Positions 1 through 13,644 of a stretch of 64,000 nucleotides of DNA are shown here, piece after piece (the stretch's first letter is position 1; the number at the start of each line of letters is the position of its first letter). Under the pieces are notes generated by a model that did not search any database, was not told the DNA's origin, and was given only the letters and a program-made list of their open reading frames with translations. A program made the position numbers and the translations under genes. The stretch is from Heterodera schachtii. Taxonomy: Eukaryota; Nematoda; Chromadorea; Rhabditida; Heteroderidae. The stretch spans positions 2,231,787 to 2,295,786 of the forward strand of contig SIJG01000001.1 in the NCBI GenBank assembly GCA_023374025.1, given 5' to 3'.

Positions 1-1092
1 TTTAGGCGTATTTGAAACTTACCATTCCATTTAAGCACAGAGCTAATTTTCTTTGATGAATTGTTTTTGGTCACATCATTTTGTTTTATTTCAAATTCAT
101 TAGACCCCAATTTTACAAATAAAATAAAATGAAAAAATAATCTTTTTTATCTTTCTTTTAATTTATTTTTTAATTTTTGGCTCTCCTTTTTTTAAATTTG
201 ACGTTTTTTCATTAATTTTCCCGTTTTAAATGTCCCTCCCCCTCGTCGCCCATTAATAAAACGAAAAATGAATTGAGTGAATGGGCACTTTGATTAATGA
301 GAACGCACTTTTGTCGTTGTCGTCGTCGCAAAGAGCAAACATTTGTTTTTTATTTGTGTTTTTTTTTGTTCGGCTTACATTTTTTGGCCAAAAATTTAAT
401 GGGCAGCCATTTTTTGCCGAGCCTTTTAATTGCCTCTATTTTCATATGAGCGAATGAATGAATGTACGGACGGACAACAAATGAGCGAAGGCGAATGAAG
501 CGTTATAATGTTGATTGTTTTCGTGTTATAATAAATTAATTGGGTGTATTAGAAAATTTTTTAAATTCATATATAAAATAATCGATAGTTTATTTTCAAT
601 GGCATTTAAATTTTTTTAAATTCTATTTCTTATAATTTAATTAACAGTTGCTTAAATTTGACGTAAATTTATTTTTTCTGTTATTTGATCACAATTTTCA
701 TTGCTTAATTTCAAAATTGGCCGGCGAATGTAATAAGACTCAAATAACAAAAAAAGGGAAGGCCTTTAAAAGTCAGACAAAAAATTCAAAAAAAAAAGAA
801 TCGAAAAACGCTAATTACTCATTTAAAAATTTTTCAAACTTCTCTTGGATTTTCTTTCTTTTTTTCAATAAATTCCCGAAAATGTGGCAACTCATTCCCT
901 CGTCCCCCCCCCCCCCCCTCCCTTCCCCCGCCCTCCCATCGGTGGCTTTTGCCCCCCCCCCACCTTATGCTTCGTCACTTCCCCTTGGGGGTGGACATTT
1001 TTCACCCATTGTCCCCCCCCCCCCCCCCAAATTTTACACGGCCCATCAATTTCCATTCATTCACTGTTGCTGACAGTTGTTAAATGAACAGA

Positions 1093-1176
1093 GTGAATGA
1101 ACGAATGAACGAATGAATGAATGAATGAATGAATGAATGAATGAATGAATGAATGAATGAATGAATGAATGAATGA
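1093..1176. repeat. (ATGA)n microsatellite
   Basis: About twenty copies of the tetramer ATGA, with a few interrupted units at the left edge. It lies in noncoding DNA. Confidence 0.95.
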
Positions 1177-1429
1177 TCGTCGCTTTTTCGCCTTTGCTTT
1201 TTTTTTTCTCTTTTTTTCAATTTTTTGCGATTATTTTTCGCTTCATTTAGGTAATTTTTAAAAATTTTTCGGTAATTTTAAACACAAAAGCACCAAACAC
1301 TTGTGCCATTTTGGTGATGGAAAATCGCTTTTCCCCTCCGAGGAAAGACAAAAGGGGCACCCCGCCGCGAGAGAGTGCGGTGAATGGGCACTGATTCTTT
1401 CTCTGGAAATTGGGCCAGAAATACGTAAA

Positions 1430-2060
1430 GTCATTACTAGGGATGTCAATTTTATGTAAATACATATTTTTTTTCCTGGATTCTCCATGCTCTAAATAGT
1501 AGGAAAAACACTTTCTTTTTTGTGTTTGCGAACAAAAGTTGGGACTTTTATTTACATATTTTTACATATTTCGGGGTTTTATACATATTTTACATATTTC
1601 GGGATTTTATACATATTTGGTACATATTTTGGACTTTTTCGGACTTTTTCATACATTTTTTACATATTTTGAGGATTTTTTACAGAAATTTTCGGAAATT
1701 TTCAAAAAAAAATCCAAAATTTCGGCAAATTTTTCGTACATATTTTCAGATTTTTATTACATATTTTGAGAATTTTTGAAAATTTATAAAATTTCTTGTG
1801 AAAAATAAAAAATAACCGAACTAATTTTTAAAATACTAAAATGTGATTCTAGGCCTATTTAGGTCATTTTTATGGCATTTTATGCCTATTTCACCCTTTC
1901 CGAGGAATTTTTTTTCCTAAAAATAACCATTTTAAAAATTTTATTTACATATTTGGTACATATTTTGGGTTTTTCTTACATATTTCGGGATTTTTTTAAC
2001 ATATTTATGTACATATTTTGACCACTTTTTGTACATATTTTTGACATCTCTAGTCATTAC
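1430..2060. mobile_element. non-autonomous hAT-like element (615 bp) with 8-bp target duplication
   Basis: The element runs from 1438 to 2052. Its ends are inverted repeats, TAGGGATGTCAA on the left and TTGACATCTCTA on the right (11 of 12 positions pair). It is flanked by the perfect 8-bp direct repeat GTCATTAC at 1430-1437 and 2053-2060, the target-duplication length of the hAT superfamily. The inside is filled with degenerate TACATATTT repeats and encodes no transposase. Confidence 0.85.
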
Positions 2061-5000
2061 TATTTTTGTTTTAAGAATTTACTTTTCTAAATTTAAAATC
2101 TCATTTTAAAATCATTTTTTAAGTTTTTTGGCAAATTTTCGAATTTTTTGTGGTGAGGTGAGAAAGTCGGGTTTTCCGAAAGGCACCAACACTTGAGAAA
2201 AGTTTGAAAATTTTCAAAGTCAAATAAACTCACAAAATTTAAAAAAATACAAAGGGACTAAAGAAATAAAATTAAAAATTAAAATAGGTAATTTATATAA
2301 TATAATTTTTACACTTTTATCCCCTTCAAAATATTCTCCGCTTCGTTTTCCGCTGCATTTTTTGCGCTTTCCAAAAAAATAAATTTTCATTTTCCATTGC
2401 CACACATCCGCCGATATAAAATTAATGCAAAAATTGGATGGAATGAATGTTTAATTACTGTGCTTGTACAGTAATAAATATTTAACGAATGTTTTTTTGT
2501 GACCCAAACTTTCCCAATTTCCTTCTTCGCTTTTCCGTTCGCTTCTCTTCCGCCGATGTGTGTGTGCTTTTGCCCCGTTCTAATGAGGCTAATATTGGAA
2601 ATTTCCCATTTATTTTTTTGGTTTTTTAAAAATTAATCTTCCTATTACTATTACGCCTCGCCAAAAAATGCCAAATCCTTCTCAAAGAATTTTGGTGATT
2701 AATAAATAAAAGTGCAAAAAAATGGAAAGTAAATTGAGAAAGTGGCAGAAGAAATGCCAAATATTTCAAAAATTTATGGACAAAAATTTTTCATAAATGA
2801 GTTCAAATGTTCGAAAAATTTTAAACCATTAAATTTTGAAATTAAAGGCAAAAAAAAAACACATTTAAATCACGAAAAAAATATATATTCTATATTTGAT
2901 ATATCAAATTATTTTTAAGAAATTTTTTTTTCTCTCAAAAAAATAAGTAATCTTCAAATAAAATTTTTTAAATAAGAATTGAATATTTTTTTTACAATTT
3001 TCGAGTTTTTTCGGTCTTTGGGAGGGTAGTTTTGAAAATATCTGATGTTTAGAGGGTATGTTTTTTGATTTTTCTTACGAAAATGCCAAAATATGGAAAA
3101 AATAAGAAATTTGAAAAAAACGTGAAATATGGAAAATAGGGAACAAAAATGCATCTTAGAAGAAGCAAGCCAAGCTAAAAATCTATTTATTTGATTTTTA
3201 GTCGAAATAAGTGTTTAAAAATTCAAATCCAAGCCCCCTAGTCATTAATGGCCATTCATTTATATTTTCCCGAATTGACACTTGGTTGTTGCCTAATTAT
3301 TTTCATTCAATAGCAAAATATATTTTGTTGAATTTTATTATTTAAAAATGGCTGTCTTTTTTTATATAAAAAACTCAAAAGACAACCAATTGATTCAATT
3401 TTTAAAAATATTTATTTATGCACATATATTAATTAGGAATAAAACAGCTTTTTAATACCCCACCCCTTCAGTCCTTTTTTTTCATTTTGCCCACCTCTCT
3501 CGTCCCCAAATTATGGCCATATATTCCCCAAATTCATAACTGTCCAAACCCAAAAAAGCCCAATAAATGCATTAAGCCCTCCGCCCCGATTTGATGGCTT
3601 AAAAAAGATAAAAATATGAATAAAAGATCATCATAATCAAAAACCTTGCGAAAAAACAAAATTAAAATTCGTAAAACAATTGAAAGTCTTCGTGTTATTT
3701 AAAAAAAAGTCGCAAAAAGTGCTTAATCCCCCAAAATTAATCAGTCATTCCTACGCAGGAGAAGTCATAAAAGAATTATTTGTTGTTCTCTGAATTTATC
3801 CCCAAAGAAAGTCTTCTCTCATTTCCATGCTTTCAAAATTTTCCGGGATAGGAGACACTTTTTCAAAAGGCGCGACGGGAGCAAAAGTAAGAAAAGAGAA
3901 GGCCGGAAATCGGTGCCGGAGAACACAACCCTCCCCCGAGGGGGGGGGGGGGGGTGGGGGAGGCTTTTAGTGCCAGCCGGGGATTAGAAGGGCACAAAAA
4001 GTTTAGTGCCAGCCGAGCCGATTTCGGGGCTGATGCCCGTGCCGTCCAAAACGCGAAATGATATTTTATCCCTCCCCATTTGGTTAGCCAACATCCCATC
4101 CCATCCATCAGTTTTCATTAGCGGGTGCCTTTCTGTGCTGCTTCTACCCATCACTGCTTTCCTGTACCCGTTGCATTCTCTGCAAAACTATGCCCAGTCC
4201 ATTTTTTGGGATTTGCGAGCAAAAATTGCCAAATTCACTTTTGGACGGTCTTTTTCTTTGAAAATTAAAAATTAATTTTAAGACTTTTTTAAGTTGGCAA
4301 TTCACATTAAGCTGCGCCTTTTTATGTTGGTGTCCATTTGAAACTAATCCCCTTTTTCGAAACTACATTAATCCCTATTTTATTTTAGTGTACACTTCGC
4401 CATATCATGCGCATTTTGCACAATTTAAAATTATAAAATTCAAATGGGGATCAAATTTCACCAGAAAATTATCAACAAAATAATGCTGTTGGTTTTAAAG
4501 TCCCAAAGATAGAAAGGATATTTACATTTTTAATGAAATTTTTTAACTAATTTTGTCCATCATTTTTCATTACGAACGAATGAAATATTCGGGGGGGGGG
4601 GGGGGGCGACTGTCATCCTACTCGGGAGGGGGGGGGGGGGGGAGGATGGCATCGAAAGTGCAAACACTCCCATCCGTCGAATGACGGGGCATTCATTCGT
4701 GAGAATTCATTTTTTTCAATTTCTATATTATAGGACTTAATGGCATATATTTGGGTCATTTTTAAGCAGCTTTAAGCAACATCAAAGTCCACACTGTGTG
4801 TGTGTGGCGCCATTGGCACTCCTCCGCTGCTTTCCCTCACCGGCCAAATAAGGCCAATTCCCCTGGGGGTGCATCGAAGATGACGCCCTCCCCCCCCCCC
4901 CCCCCCAGCTTCCCCCCGAAGGCTTGTTCATTATGGCCCAGTTTTGTGCTTAACGGTTGTTTGTTGAAATTGAAGGCATATGGACGAAAATTCCTCTGCC

Positions 5001-6197
5001 ATTTTTTAATTTACATTAGTGTTAGGCCAATGCGTTTTTCCGAGATTCATGTTCAAACAATTTCTGGTGAAATTCATCCGGAAAAGCCGGTAAATCCGGC
5101 GGACTCCTAAAACCTGTCAGATTCCGGACCCGGAAAAACTGGTCGGAGTTCGGTCCGCTGCCTAAAACCACACTCTTTTCTTTTCACATGGACTTTTCTT
5201 GCAGCTTATGACCCTGGTGGATCAATTAGTGGGACTAATAGGTAAATTTCAAATTAACAATATTTTAATTTCTTTATTTTGTTCAATATATGTCAATAGG
5301 TCTCTGATTGGATTTTCACATTTTAAGAACAATGTGCTATTTTTACTTCTCCTCACTCATTTTTATGTGAGAGTTTTTGTTTTTCAAGTTTTTTTGTCCA
5401 AGTAATAATCAGCTGACAAAAGAGTGAGAGCCATGCAATTGTTATACGGCAAATATTTATTAAAAAAAGATAGCAAATATTTTCATCAAAAACTGTGGTG
5501 CAATTTGCCACCATAAAAAATGCAACAAAAGCATCCCGCGGGGGGGGGGGGGGGACAGTCCGCCAAAACTTAAGTGGCTAATAATGAATGAAACGAGGAA
5601 ATTGAGTTTTGTGAGGGGCTACAGAAGACAGAGCAGCACCGCACCCGCGGGGTCGCCGTAGCAACTTAAAGCGTAAAACCCAAATCCGCGTGAGAAGTCG
5701 CGCGGGGGGCGGGGGGGGGGGGGGGTAAGCTTAAACTTTTCGTCCCCAATCATTGGCACGGCGGTCACGCATTTGTGTTTTTGCCCAATTTTCCTTTTCA
5801 TTGCCCACCTTCGCCTTCACTTTTGCCTTTTGCTTCATCATTATCAACAAATACAGCAGACAAATTGGCTCACTTTATTTTGTGAAAATATTCACAAGTA
5901 ATTGTCTTTATCCCTTTGAATGTTTTTGAGATTTTAACAAAATTATTTTCGCTGATTTTATTTGTTTAAATTTCACATTTTCAACTGCTATAAAGCGACT
6001 TTGGGCTACGTGGGAATAATTTGCAAAAATAATTTCCCATCAAACATAATTAATTCTCACTGTTTTTTCTTGACTTTATATTTTATTTTTATTTTTATAT
6101 ATTCATCTTTGTTAATGTTTTGTTTAAAAATATTTCATTTTTCCTCCATTTTTCCGTTCTTTCATTTATTCCTTTTGCATTATTTTAGCTATAAAAT

Positions 6198-9100
6198 ATG
6201 CCATTAAATGATGTGCTGAATAATGAAGGCACTGCTCAAAATGGCACCGCCGATTCGCTGGCCGACGCCGACAACGGCACAGAAGTGATGCCACCGCAGC
6301 ATTTGTTCAGCGACTACGTGGAGATCGCTTACCTGGGCCTGGTGATCTGTGCCGGTTTGGCACTGAATATTTCCGTGCTTAAACGACTGATGGTTGAGCG
6401 AAGGCGAGCCCGGAGGAGCAACAAAGTGATGGTGGGAAAAAGGAGCTGACAAATGAACACTTTAATTAAAAACTGTTAGGATTTTTAAATTCTGAAATGG
6501 GCCTATTTATTGCTAATTAATTGGTTGGCTACAAAAAAATCTGTTATTATTTAGAGCGGCTTTCTTCTGCTGAAGCTGAACCTGAACGTGTCCGACATCC
6601 TGATCCTGCTCATCCACGCCAGCGGCAAGCTCGGCTGGCTGATCACTTACGATTGGCGGGGCGGCGACGCGCTGTGCCGCCTGTTCAATTTGCTGTCCAT
6701 GTTCACGCTGTACCTCTCCTCAAACATTGTGATTTGCATCGCGCTCGACCGCCTCTTCACTGTGCTGACCGCGCAGCGGATGGACTTGGGACAGCAAAAA
6801 GTGAGAACAAAAAAATAATTAATTGTTTTTTTTATTCCAATATACATTGGATTTTGGGCTTCTCTGATTCCTTATTATGGATTATTTATATTCACAAATT
6901 AAACAGACGAAATATGCCCTTTACTGGCATAAATATAATTAACAATTTCTTCAAACTTTAAATTGTCGTTCAAAAAAGTCGTATTTGCTAATTGATGTCT
7001 TGTCGCTTTAGCTCAATTTGGTTCGGCTAATGCTGACTTTGGCCTGGACATTCTCTCTGCTCTTCTCTCTGCCTCAGCTGTTCGTGTGGACAACGTACAA
7101 TCCGTTCAAAGACACAACGTCCCGGGGATGGGTCCAATGCACCGACGTAAGACAAAGCGCACAATTAATTGACACGAATATTCGAGAAATTAAAATTATT
7201 ATGGATTTAATTGAACTTTTTTAAATCCTATTTTATAATAAATAAATTTTTCAGATTTGGAGCATCGACCGCTATGAGCGATATTTGTCGGAACAGAAAA
7301 ATATGTCCAAAAATGTAACAGAAATGGCGGAAGAAAGTCAGCAGAACAGCAACAGCAACAGTTGGTCAACAACACTCATTTTGAAGCCGTTAATCCAAAA
7401 CATTTACGAACTCAGCCATTTGGTAGAGTTTTAATTTTAAAAATAAATTTAAAAAGGGTAAAAGAAATGAAATTTAAATAGAATTCGAAGACCAGAAATA
7501 GTATAAGCTAATTAAGTTTGTTTTTAGTGAGACAAATTATTAAAGGTGTAAATAATTTTCAAAGCCATTCTTGGAAAAAAGGCATTTTTAAAAAATTAAA
7601 AATTTCATGTTTTGCTTCTTTGCCACCGCTTTGGATTCAATGATTTTTAAATTCATTTGTTTATCCCATTATTTTTTAATTGGTCTATTTTTAAATAAAT
7701 TCGCAGTTCCTTGTGTTCTACGGCCCACTTACTGTGCTCGTCTTTTGCTATGTGATCATTTCCAGCCGACTCATCCGTTTTGCCGCCAACAATCCGTGCA
7801 CTTCGGCACATACATTTAAGGCATGCAAAAGCGGTCGCATGCTCTCTGTCGAGAATCTCGAATTGAGACTCATCCCAATTTAAGCAGCCGTTGTGCTTGC
7901 CGAACAATGACAATTTGCCGCCGGCTGTCACTTATACGAGTGCCGAACGTCGCCAGCTGTTCAAACGGTCCATTGCCCGGACTGTGCCCTCCTTGCGCAT
8001 TTGCAATTCGGCCAAATGGCGATGCAAATCGCACTGCAACAACCAGCAGCTGAACTTGCTCAACCACGTCCCACTGATGGACATTTTGGAGCTGTCCTCG
8101 ACCAAAATGGAGGAGCCGAGCAACTGTGGGAGAGAAGCAGCAGCAGAAACAGCGGTGGAAGCGACCACGGTGTTCAGCACGTATCAGAACCAAAATGGAG
8201 AGGAAATGCCGGAGAGCAGCGGGGATGGATGTACGGCACATTCGGCAGAGGAACAAAACTCTTCGCTGGTGGTTCACGCGTCGCTGGGCAACTCGGCCAT
8301 TTCGCTGCCCATCGGCCATTCCTCTGGTTGTCCTTCTCCAACTTGTGCTTCCGCTGCTGCTGCTGCGGTCCGTCCCTCGGCCTCCTTTGATCAGCTTGGC
8401 AATGGCACTCCGTCCGTCGCCGTGCCACCGCCGCTGCCGTTTCGATCGCTGATCAGTCGCGGGGTGACGCCGTCCCACTCGCGCAATTCTATCTCCTGCT
8501 GCTCCTCCTCAATGTCGTCGTCACATGATTTGAAACGTTTTGGCCTGCCGCCGACGATGGAGCGACGCGAACGGCGAAAAATGCCGTTGAGTCACAAGCA
8601 AACGCGGCCGGGGAGGGCACGAAGGGCGCGGATTCTGTACCGAATCCGCGACTCATTCCGCGAATCATTCGGCAAAAGCGTAAGAAAAAAAGGGCAATTT
8701 GAATAGCAAAAAAATAAATTAAATAAAATGATCATTAGAAATTGCATCGTCGCACGCGGTTGGATGACGCGGAACTGACAAACAGTGCACAGTGTTTGTC
8801 GACGAACAGTCTTTTTGACAATTGCACGAACCAAAATTCTAGCGGTGACCGGTGAGCAATTAGTAGGGATGGGAATTAATTTATTAAAACTCAAGAATTT
8901 GAAAAAACTGATTTTCTTCATCAGTTCAAGTTGTCAGAATAAATTGAAATTTTGAACAAATACCTTAATGTTTGTTGTATACTTTTGTGTTTTTGGTTTC
9001 TGTGTTTGGGCCAACTTCGTTTTTTGTATGTTTGTTGTGTACTTTTGTGTTTTTGGTTCGAAGTTTTGCCAACTTGTTGTTAATTTTGTGTTTTTGGTTC

Positions 9101-12100
9101 GAAGTTTTGCCAACTTGTTGTTAATTTTGTGTTTTTGGTTCGATGTTTTGCCAACTTCGTTTTTGTGTATGTTTGTTGTGTAATTTGTGTTTTTGGTTCG
9201 AAGTTTTGCCAACTTCGTTTTTGTGTATGTTTGTTGTTAATTTTGTGTTTTTGGTTCGATGTTTTGCCAACTTCGTTTTTTGTATGTTTGTTGTGTACTT
9301 TTGTGTTTTTGGTTTCTGTGTTTGGGCCAACTTCGTTTTTGTGTATGTTTGTTGTTAATTTTGTGTTTTTGGTTCGATGTTTTGCCAACTTCGTTTTTGT
9401 GTATGTTTGTTGTGTACTTTTGTGTTTTTGGTTCGAAGTTTTGCCAACTTGTTGTTAATTTTGTGTTTTTGGTTCGAAGTTTTGCCAACTTCGTTTTTGT
9501 GTATGTTTGTTGTGTACTTTTGTGTTTTTGGTTCGAAGTTTTGCCAACTTGTTGTTAATTTTGTGTTTTTGGTTCGAAGTTTTGCCAACTTGTTGTTAAT
9601 TTTGTGTTTTTGGTTCGATGTTTTGCCAACTTCGTTTTTGTGTATGTTTGTTGTGTAATTTGTGTTTTTGGTTCGATGTTTTGCCAACTTCGTTTTTTGT
9701 ATGTTTGTTGTGTACTTTTGTGTTTTTGGTTTCTGTGTTTGGGCCAACTTCGTTTTTGTGTATGTTTGTTGTTAATTTTGTGTTTTTGGTTCGATGTTTT
9801 GCCAACTTCGTTTTTGTGTATGTTTGTTGTGTACTTTTGTGTTTTTGGTTCGAAGTTTTGCCAACTTGTTGTTAATTTTGTGTTTTTGGTTCGAAGTTTT
9901 GCCAACTTCGTTTTTGTGTATGTTTGTTGTGTAATTTTGTGTTTTTGGTTCGAAGTTTTGCCAACTTCGTTTTTGTGTATGTTTGTTGTTAATTTTGTGT
10001 TTTTGGTTCGATGTTTTGCCAACTTCGTTTTTTGTATGTTTGTTGTGTACTTTTGTGTTTTTGGTTTCTGTGTTTGGGCCAACTTCGTTTTTGTGTATGT
10101 TTGTTGTTAATTTTGTGTTTTTGGTTCGATGTTTTGCCAACTTCGTTTTTTGTATGTTTGTTGTGTACTTTTGTGTTTTTGGTTTCTGTGTTTGGGCCAA
10201 CTTCGTTTTTTTTGTGTGTTTGTTGTGTAATTTGTGTTTTTGGTTCGATGTTTTGCCAACTTCGTTTTTGTGTATGTTTGTTGTGTACTTTTGTGTTTTT
10301 GGTTCGAAGTTTTGCCAACTTGTTGTTAATTTTGTGTTTTTGGTTCGAAGTTTTGCCAACTTGTTGTTAATTTTGTGTTTTTGGTTCGATGTTTTGCCAA
10401 CTTCGTTTTTGTGTATGTTTGTTGTGTAATTTGTGTTTTTGGTTCGATGTTTTGCCAACTTCGTTTTTTGTATGTTTGTTGTGTACTTTTGTGTTTTTGG
10501 TTTCTGTGTTTGGGCCAACTTCGTTTTTGTGTATGTTTGTTGTTAATTTTGTGTTTTTGGTTCGATGTTTTGCCAACTTCGTTTTTTGTATGTTTGTTGT
10601 GTACTTTTGTGTTTTTGGTTTCTGTGTTTGGGCCAACTTCGTTTTTTTGTGTGTTTGTTGTGTAATTTGTGTTTTTGGTTCGATGTTTTGCCAACTTCGT
10701 TTTTGTGTATGTTTGTTGTGTACTTTTGTGTTTTTGGTTCGAAGTTTTGCCAACTTGTTGTTAATTTTGTGTTTTTGGTTCGAAGTTTTGCCAACTTGTT
10801 GTTAATTTTGTGTTTTTGGTTCGATGTTTTGCCAACTTCGTTTTTGTGTATGTTTGTTGTTAATTTTGTGTTTTTGGTTCGATGTTTTGCCAACTTCGTT
10901 TTTTGTATGTTTGTTGTGTACTTTTGTGTTTTTGGTTTCTGTGTTTGGGCCAACTTCGTTTTTGTGTATGTTTGTTGTTAATTTTGTGTTTTTGGTTCGA
11001 TGTTTTGCCAACTTCGTTTTTTGTATGTTTGTTGTGTACTTTTGTGTTTTTGGTTTCTGTGTTTGGGCCAACTTCGTTTTTTTGTGTGTTTGTTGTGTAA
11101 TTTGTGTTTTTGGTTCGAAGTTTTGCCAACTTCGTTTTTGTGTATGTTTGTTGTGTAAATTTTGTGTTTTTGGTTCGATGTTTTGCAAAACTCGTTGTTT
11201 GTGTGTCTGTTTTCCAACATTTGTATTTTCGTTTCTGTGTTTGGGCCAACTTCGTTTTTTGTATGTTTGTAGTGTAATTTTGTGTATTTGGTTCGAAGTT
11301 TTGCCAACTTCGTTTTTGTGTATGTTTGTTGTTAATTTTGTGTTTTTGGTTCGATGTTTTGCCAACTTCGTTGTTTGTGTGTCTGTTTCCCAACATTTGT
11401 ATTTTCCGTTTGTATGTTTAACTCATTTGTGTTTTTTGTTTCGCTGTTTTGGCCAATATCGGCGTTTGTATGTGTTTGTTTTCCAACATTTGTATTTTCA
11501 GTTTGAGTCTCTTCCCCACTTGTATTTTGGTTTCGATGTTTAGACCAACAACGTCTTTAACATGTTTTTTTTGCGCAATGTTTTGTATTTTCGGTTTGTG
11601 TGTTTTTCTCGAAATTGCAATTTGAGTTTTCGCCTTTTGTGAAATGCCAATTTTTAAAATTGTTTTTTCGCTTTCAATTTGTGGTTTATAATCAAAATGT
11701 GTATTTTCCTGTTGCGTCTCATTGTTGGTCTTTCGTTCTTCAACTGTATTTCTGTTTTTATTTTCTCTATTAGCGTTAAATTAATAACATTTGTAGGATC
11801 TTAAAATCAAGTTATCTTTTTTAAAATTTTTTTTTAAATTTACAAATCCTCGCCTCAGAATTTTTTTCTCTTTTTAATTATTTTATTTAATCATTGTTTT
11901 TTGCATTTTAAAATGAAATTGACTAAATTATACCGTAATCAATGTCATTGAGTGATGAAACCTTACGCATTCGTGAATTTTATATCATTTAAATCACTAG
12001 CCCTATTAATTAATGTCAATGTCATCTAATTAACAAATAAAAATCATTCGAAAGTGCCCTTTACAGTGATCAGAGGGACCCTTTGCCCGGGGGCGGCTTT

Positions 12101-13285
12101 TCTGCTGATTTTTGTGGTCGCTTTTGCTGCCCAACCATCGTGCAATGGGTGAGGGGTCGGATGAAGCGCACACAGACGTGGACCAAGCACGAAGACCAGC
12201 GGATGAGTGCCAGAAATTCGATGACATCATCCATTGGCGGCATTCTGCGAAATCATTGCGCAGCAATTGAAACGGCATTTGACCCGGCGGACATTACGTT
12301 AAATGGTCATCCTTTTGGTTTGAAACTTTTATCAAATGATGCCATTCCAATTTACTTAAGGCCATTTCAAATTTAAGTTTGTTACGGTTGTGCGCTAAGG
12401 CGCATTTCATTTTTAACAAAAATTTGTTAATAATTTTCAAAAATCTGCCTAATTTTCCGTTTACATCCTACAATTTTTAAATTTAGACGGGGCCAGGAGC
12501 ATGGCTAATGAGTTATTAGTATTGACTAATCGTTTATTTCGAGGGAGGGAAGGGTCAACATCCCTCCCCTCGACTAGGCCTGTGAGACTGTTCCCATTCG
12601 AGTCCAATTAGCGGCTTAACCTTTATAAATTTTCAGGCTCACCTGTTCCGCCAACGCCCCACCCGCGGCCCCCGTCCTCCGCCACCGGCGGATATTCGTT
12701 TCATTACCCCCAGCAAAATGGCGATGTGGCCGCGGTCCAATCTGTTCAAAAATCGCCTTGGTTCTCTCGGAATCATTCGGTCCGCTCCTCGTACTCCACC
12801 ACCATTTCCGCCGTTTTCCAACAAAACGGCAAATGTGCCGGCAGCGGCACTGATCGGCCCCGCCCGGTGAATTGGGCTTTCAATTGACTTTGTGTCGTTT
12901 ACAAAATCGGGCCAACAGTAACAACTGATTACTGTCATAATAACCAAAACAATTAATCTTGCAGGTGCCCTCCTCGGGTCATTTCCTTTGGCGCCATCGC
13001 TCCCGCGCATTTCGCACCACTCTGCTGGTCATCCTCGTCCACATTTTGCTGTGGAGTCCTTACAACGTTTATGCGCTGATGAAGCACGTCAACGAGCGAC
13101 TGTACGAGCGGATGAACGAGCAGGCGAACGTGTTGAAGGACCTGCAATTTCTGATCACACTGATCAATCCCTTTCTGTACGGGTTTGGACGGAGCGGTGG
13201 CAGCGGCGCCAAACTGCGCGGAAAAGTGGCGGTTGGACAGCAGCGGCAAAAGGGACGGAATGCCTGCGGCGGTGCGGACGGCTAA
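6198..13285 (+). CDS. rhodopsin-family GPCR 1, GnRH/AKH-receptor-like (nematode gnrr type)
   Basis: Seven-transmembrane peptide-hormone receptor, predicted at the plasma membrane. Modelled exons are 6198-6425, 6555-6800, 7012-7146, 7255-7422, 7707-7820, 7885-8679, 8739-8851, about 12067-12116, 12637-12866 and 12965-13285, giving about 800 aa. TM1 lies near residues 40-60. Exon 2 carries TM2, the WRGGDALCR loop with the TM3 cysteine, and TM3 ending in ALDRL, a DRY variant. Exon 3 carries TM4 and exon 5 carries TM5. The last exon holds TM6 and TM7, ending in NPFLYG (the NPxxY motif). The W-x-GGD-x-x-CR and LSS-x5-IALDR patterns resemble GnRH/adipokinetic-hormone receptors. The third intracellular loop is huge (about 390 aa), Ser/Ala/Gln-rich and spread over four exons. 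The intron after 7820 appears to use a GC donor. A 2.6-kb minisatellite fills the intron before exon 8. The end of exon 8 is uncertain, because another donor at 12147 gives the wrong phase. The N-terminus has two N-glycosylation sites (NGT). Confidence 0.75.
8968..11560. repeat. minisatellite, about 59-bp and about 41-bp units, intronic
   Basis: About 45-50 tandem units lie between exons 7 and 8 of GPCR 1. The core TTTTTGGTTCG(A/T)(A/T)GTTTTG is common to most units. One class ends TTTCTGTGTTTGGGCC instead. Long units carry an extra TATGTTTGTTGTGTACTTT segment, and short ones have TTGTTGTTAATT. The units are nearly identical for 2.2 kb and decay after about 11.2 kb. Both strands stay open in several frames for up to about 250 codons, because the unit lacks stop codons and not because it codes for protein. 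Confidence 0.95.
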
Positions 13286-13468
13286 TTACCAGCTGTAATT
13301 ACTGCAGGAAGAAAGCATTCAGATGAATAAGCACCACTTTATTTTTGCCTTTATTTTTTGGACGGATTAAATATTTAAAATATTTCTTTCACAGAGACCA
13401 ATTTACCACCAATTAACACAATGGTGACAATGTGTACGTACACCTTGGTTTCTAAATTGATGACCTAA

Positions 13469-13644
13469 TAATTAGTTAATTAGCGCACAATCCATGGTCA
13501 AACCAGCGCATTTACAATCATGTGAATGAATTTGAGTATGAAGACATTCACAATGAGAAATGCACTAGTCCAAACAAAGGAGAAGCAGAAGCAAATTTCA
13601 TTTTTAAATAATAAATAAAAAAAATTAAGTAAGTAAAATAAAAT
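13469..13644. repeat. 176-bp duplicated segment, copy 1
   Basis: Nearly identical, in the same orientation, to 19457-19633; I count only a few mismatches and a one-base indel. No coding content and no terminal inverted repeats are visible. Confidence 0.9.

Larger units (their letters stand above)
1..6197. other. intergenic region without a recognisable gene
   Basis: I find no conserved coding exon here on either strand; open frames are short and AT-biased. The stretch holds a tetranucleotide tract near 1.1 kb, a hAT-like element at 1.4-2.1 kb and at least nine runs of 9-18 consecutive C or G, for example near 910, 1015, 3940, 4595, 4630, 4890, 5540 and 5710. A TTTTAG acceptor lies just before the start codon of the next gene. 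It may be a trans-splice site, but no spliced-leader evidence is available. Confidence 0.6.

Noticed and set aside
1..20. TTAGGC at the left edge as telomeric repeat
   Set aside because: A single copy only, with no tandem repetition.
5202..5242. Exon-like stretch after a TTGCAG acceptor with a GTAAAT donor upstream of GPCR 1, and a similar one at 23942-24012 upstream of GPCR 2
   Set aside because: Both begin CTTATG after the acceptor, but the translations match nothing, do not resemble each other further and cannot be joined in frame to the receptors.
7870..8478. A 202-codon open frame on the minus strand
   Set aside because: It is the shadow of the GC-rich loop exon of GPCR 1; splicing and conserved TM exons fix the plus strand.
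8934..11543. Very long open frames on both strands (up to about 250 codons) with Lys/Thr/Asn-rich or Phe/Cys/Val-rich repeats
   Set aside because: They follow from a minisatellite unit without stop codons, lie in an intron of GPCR 1, and open equally on both strands.
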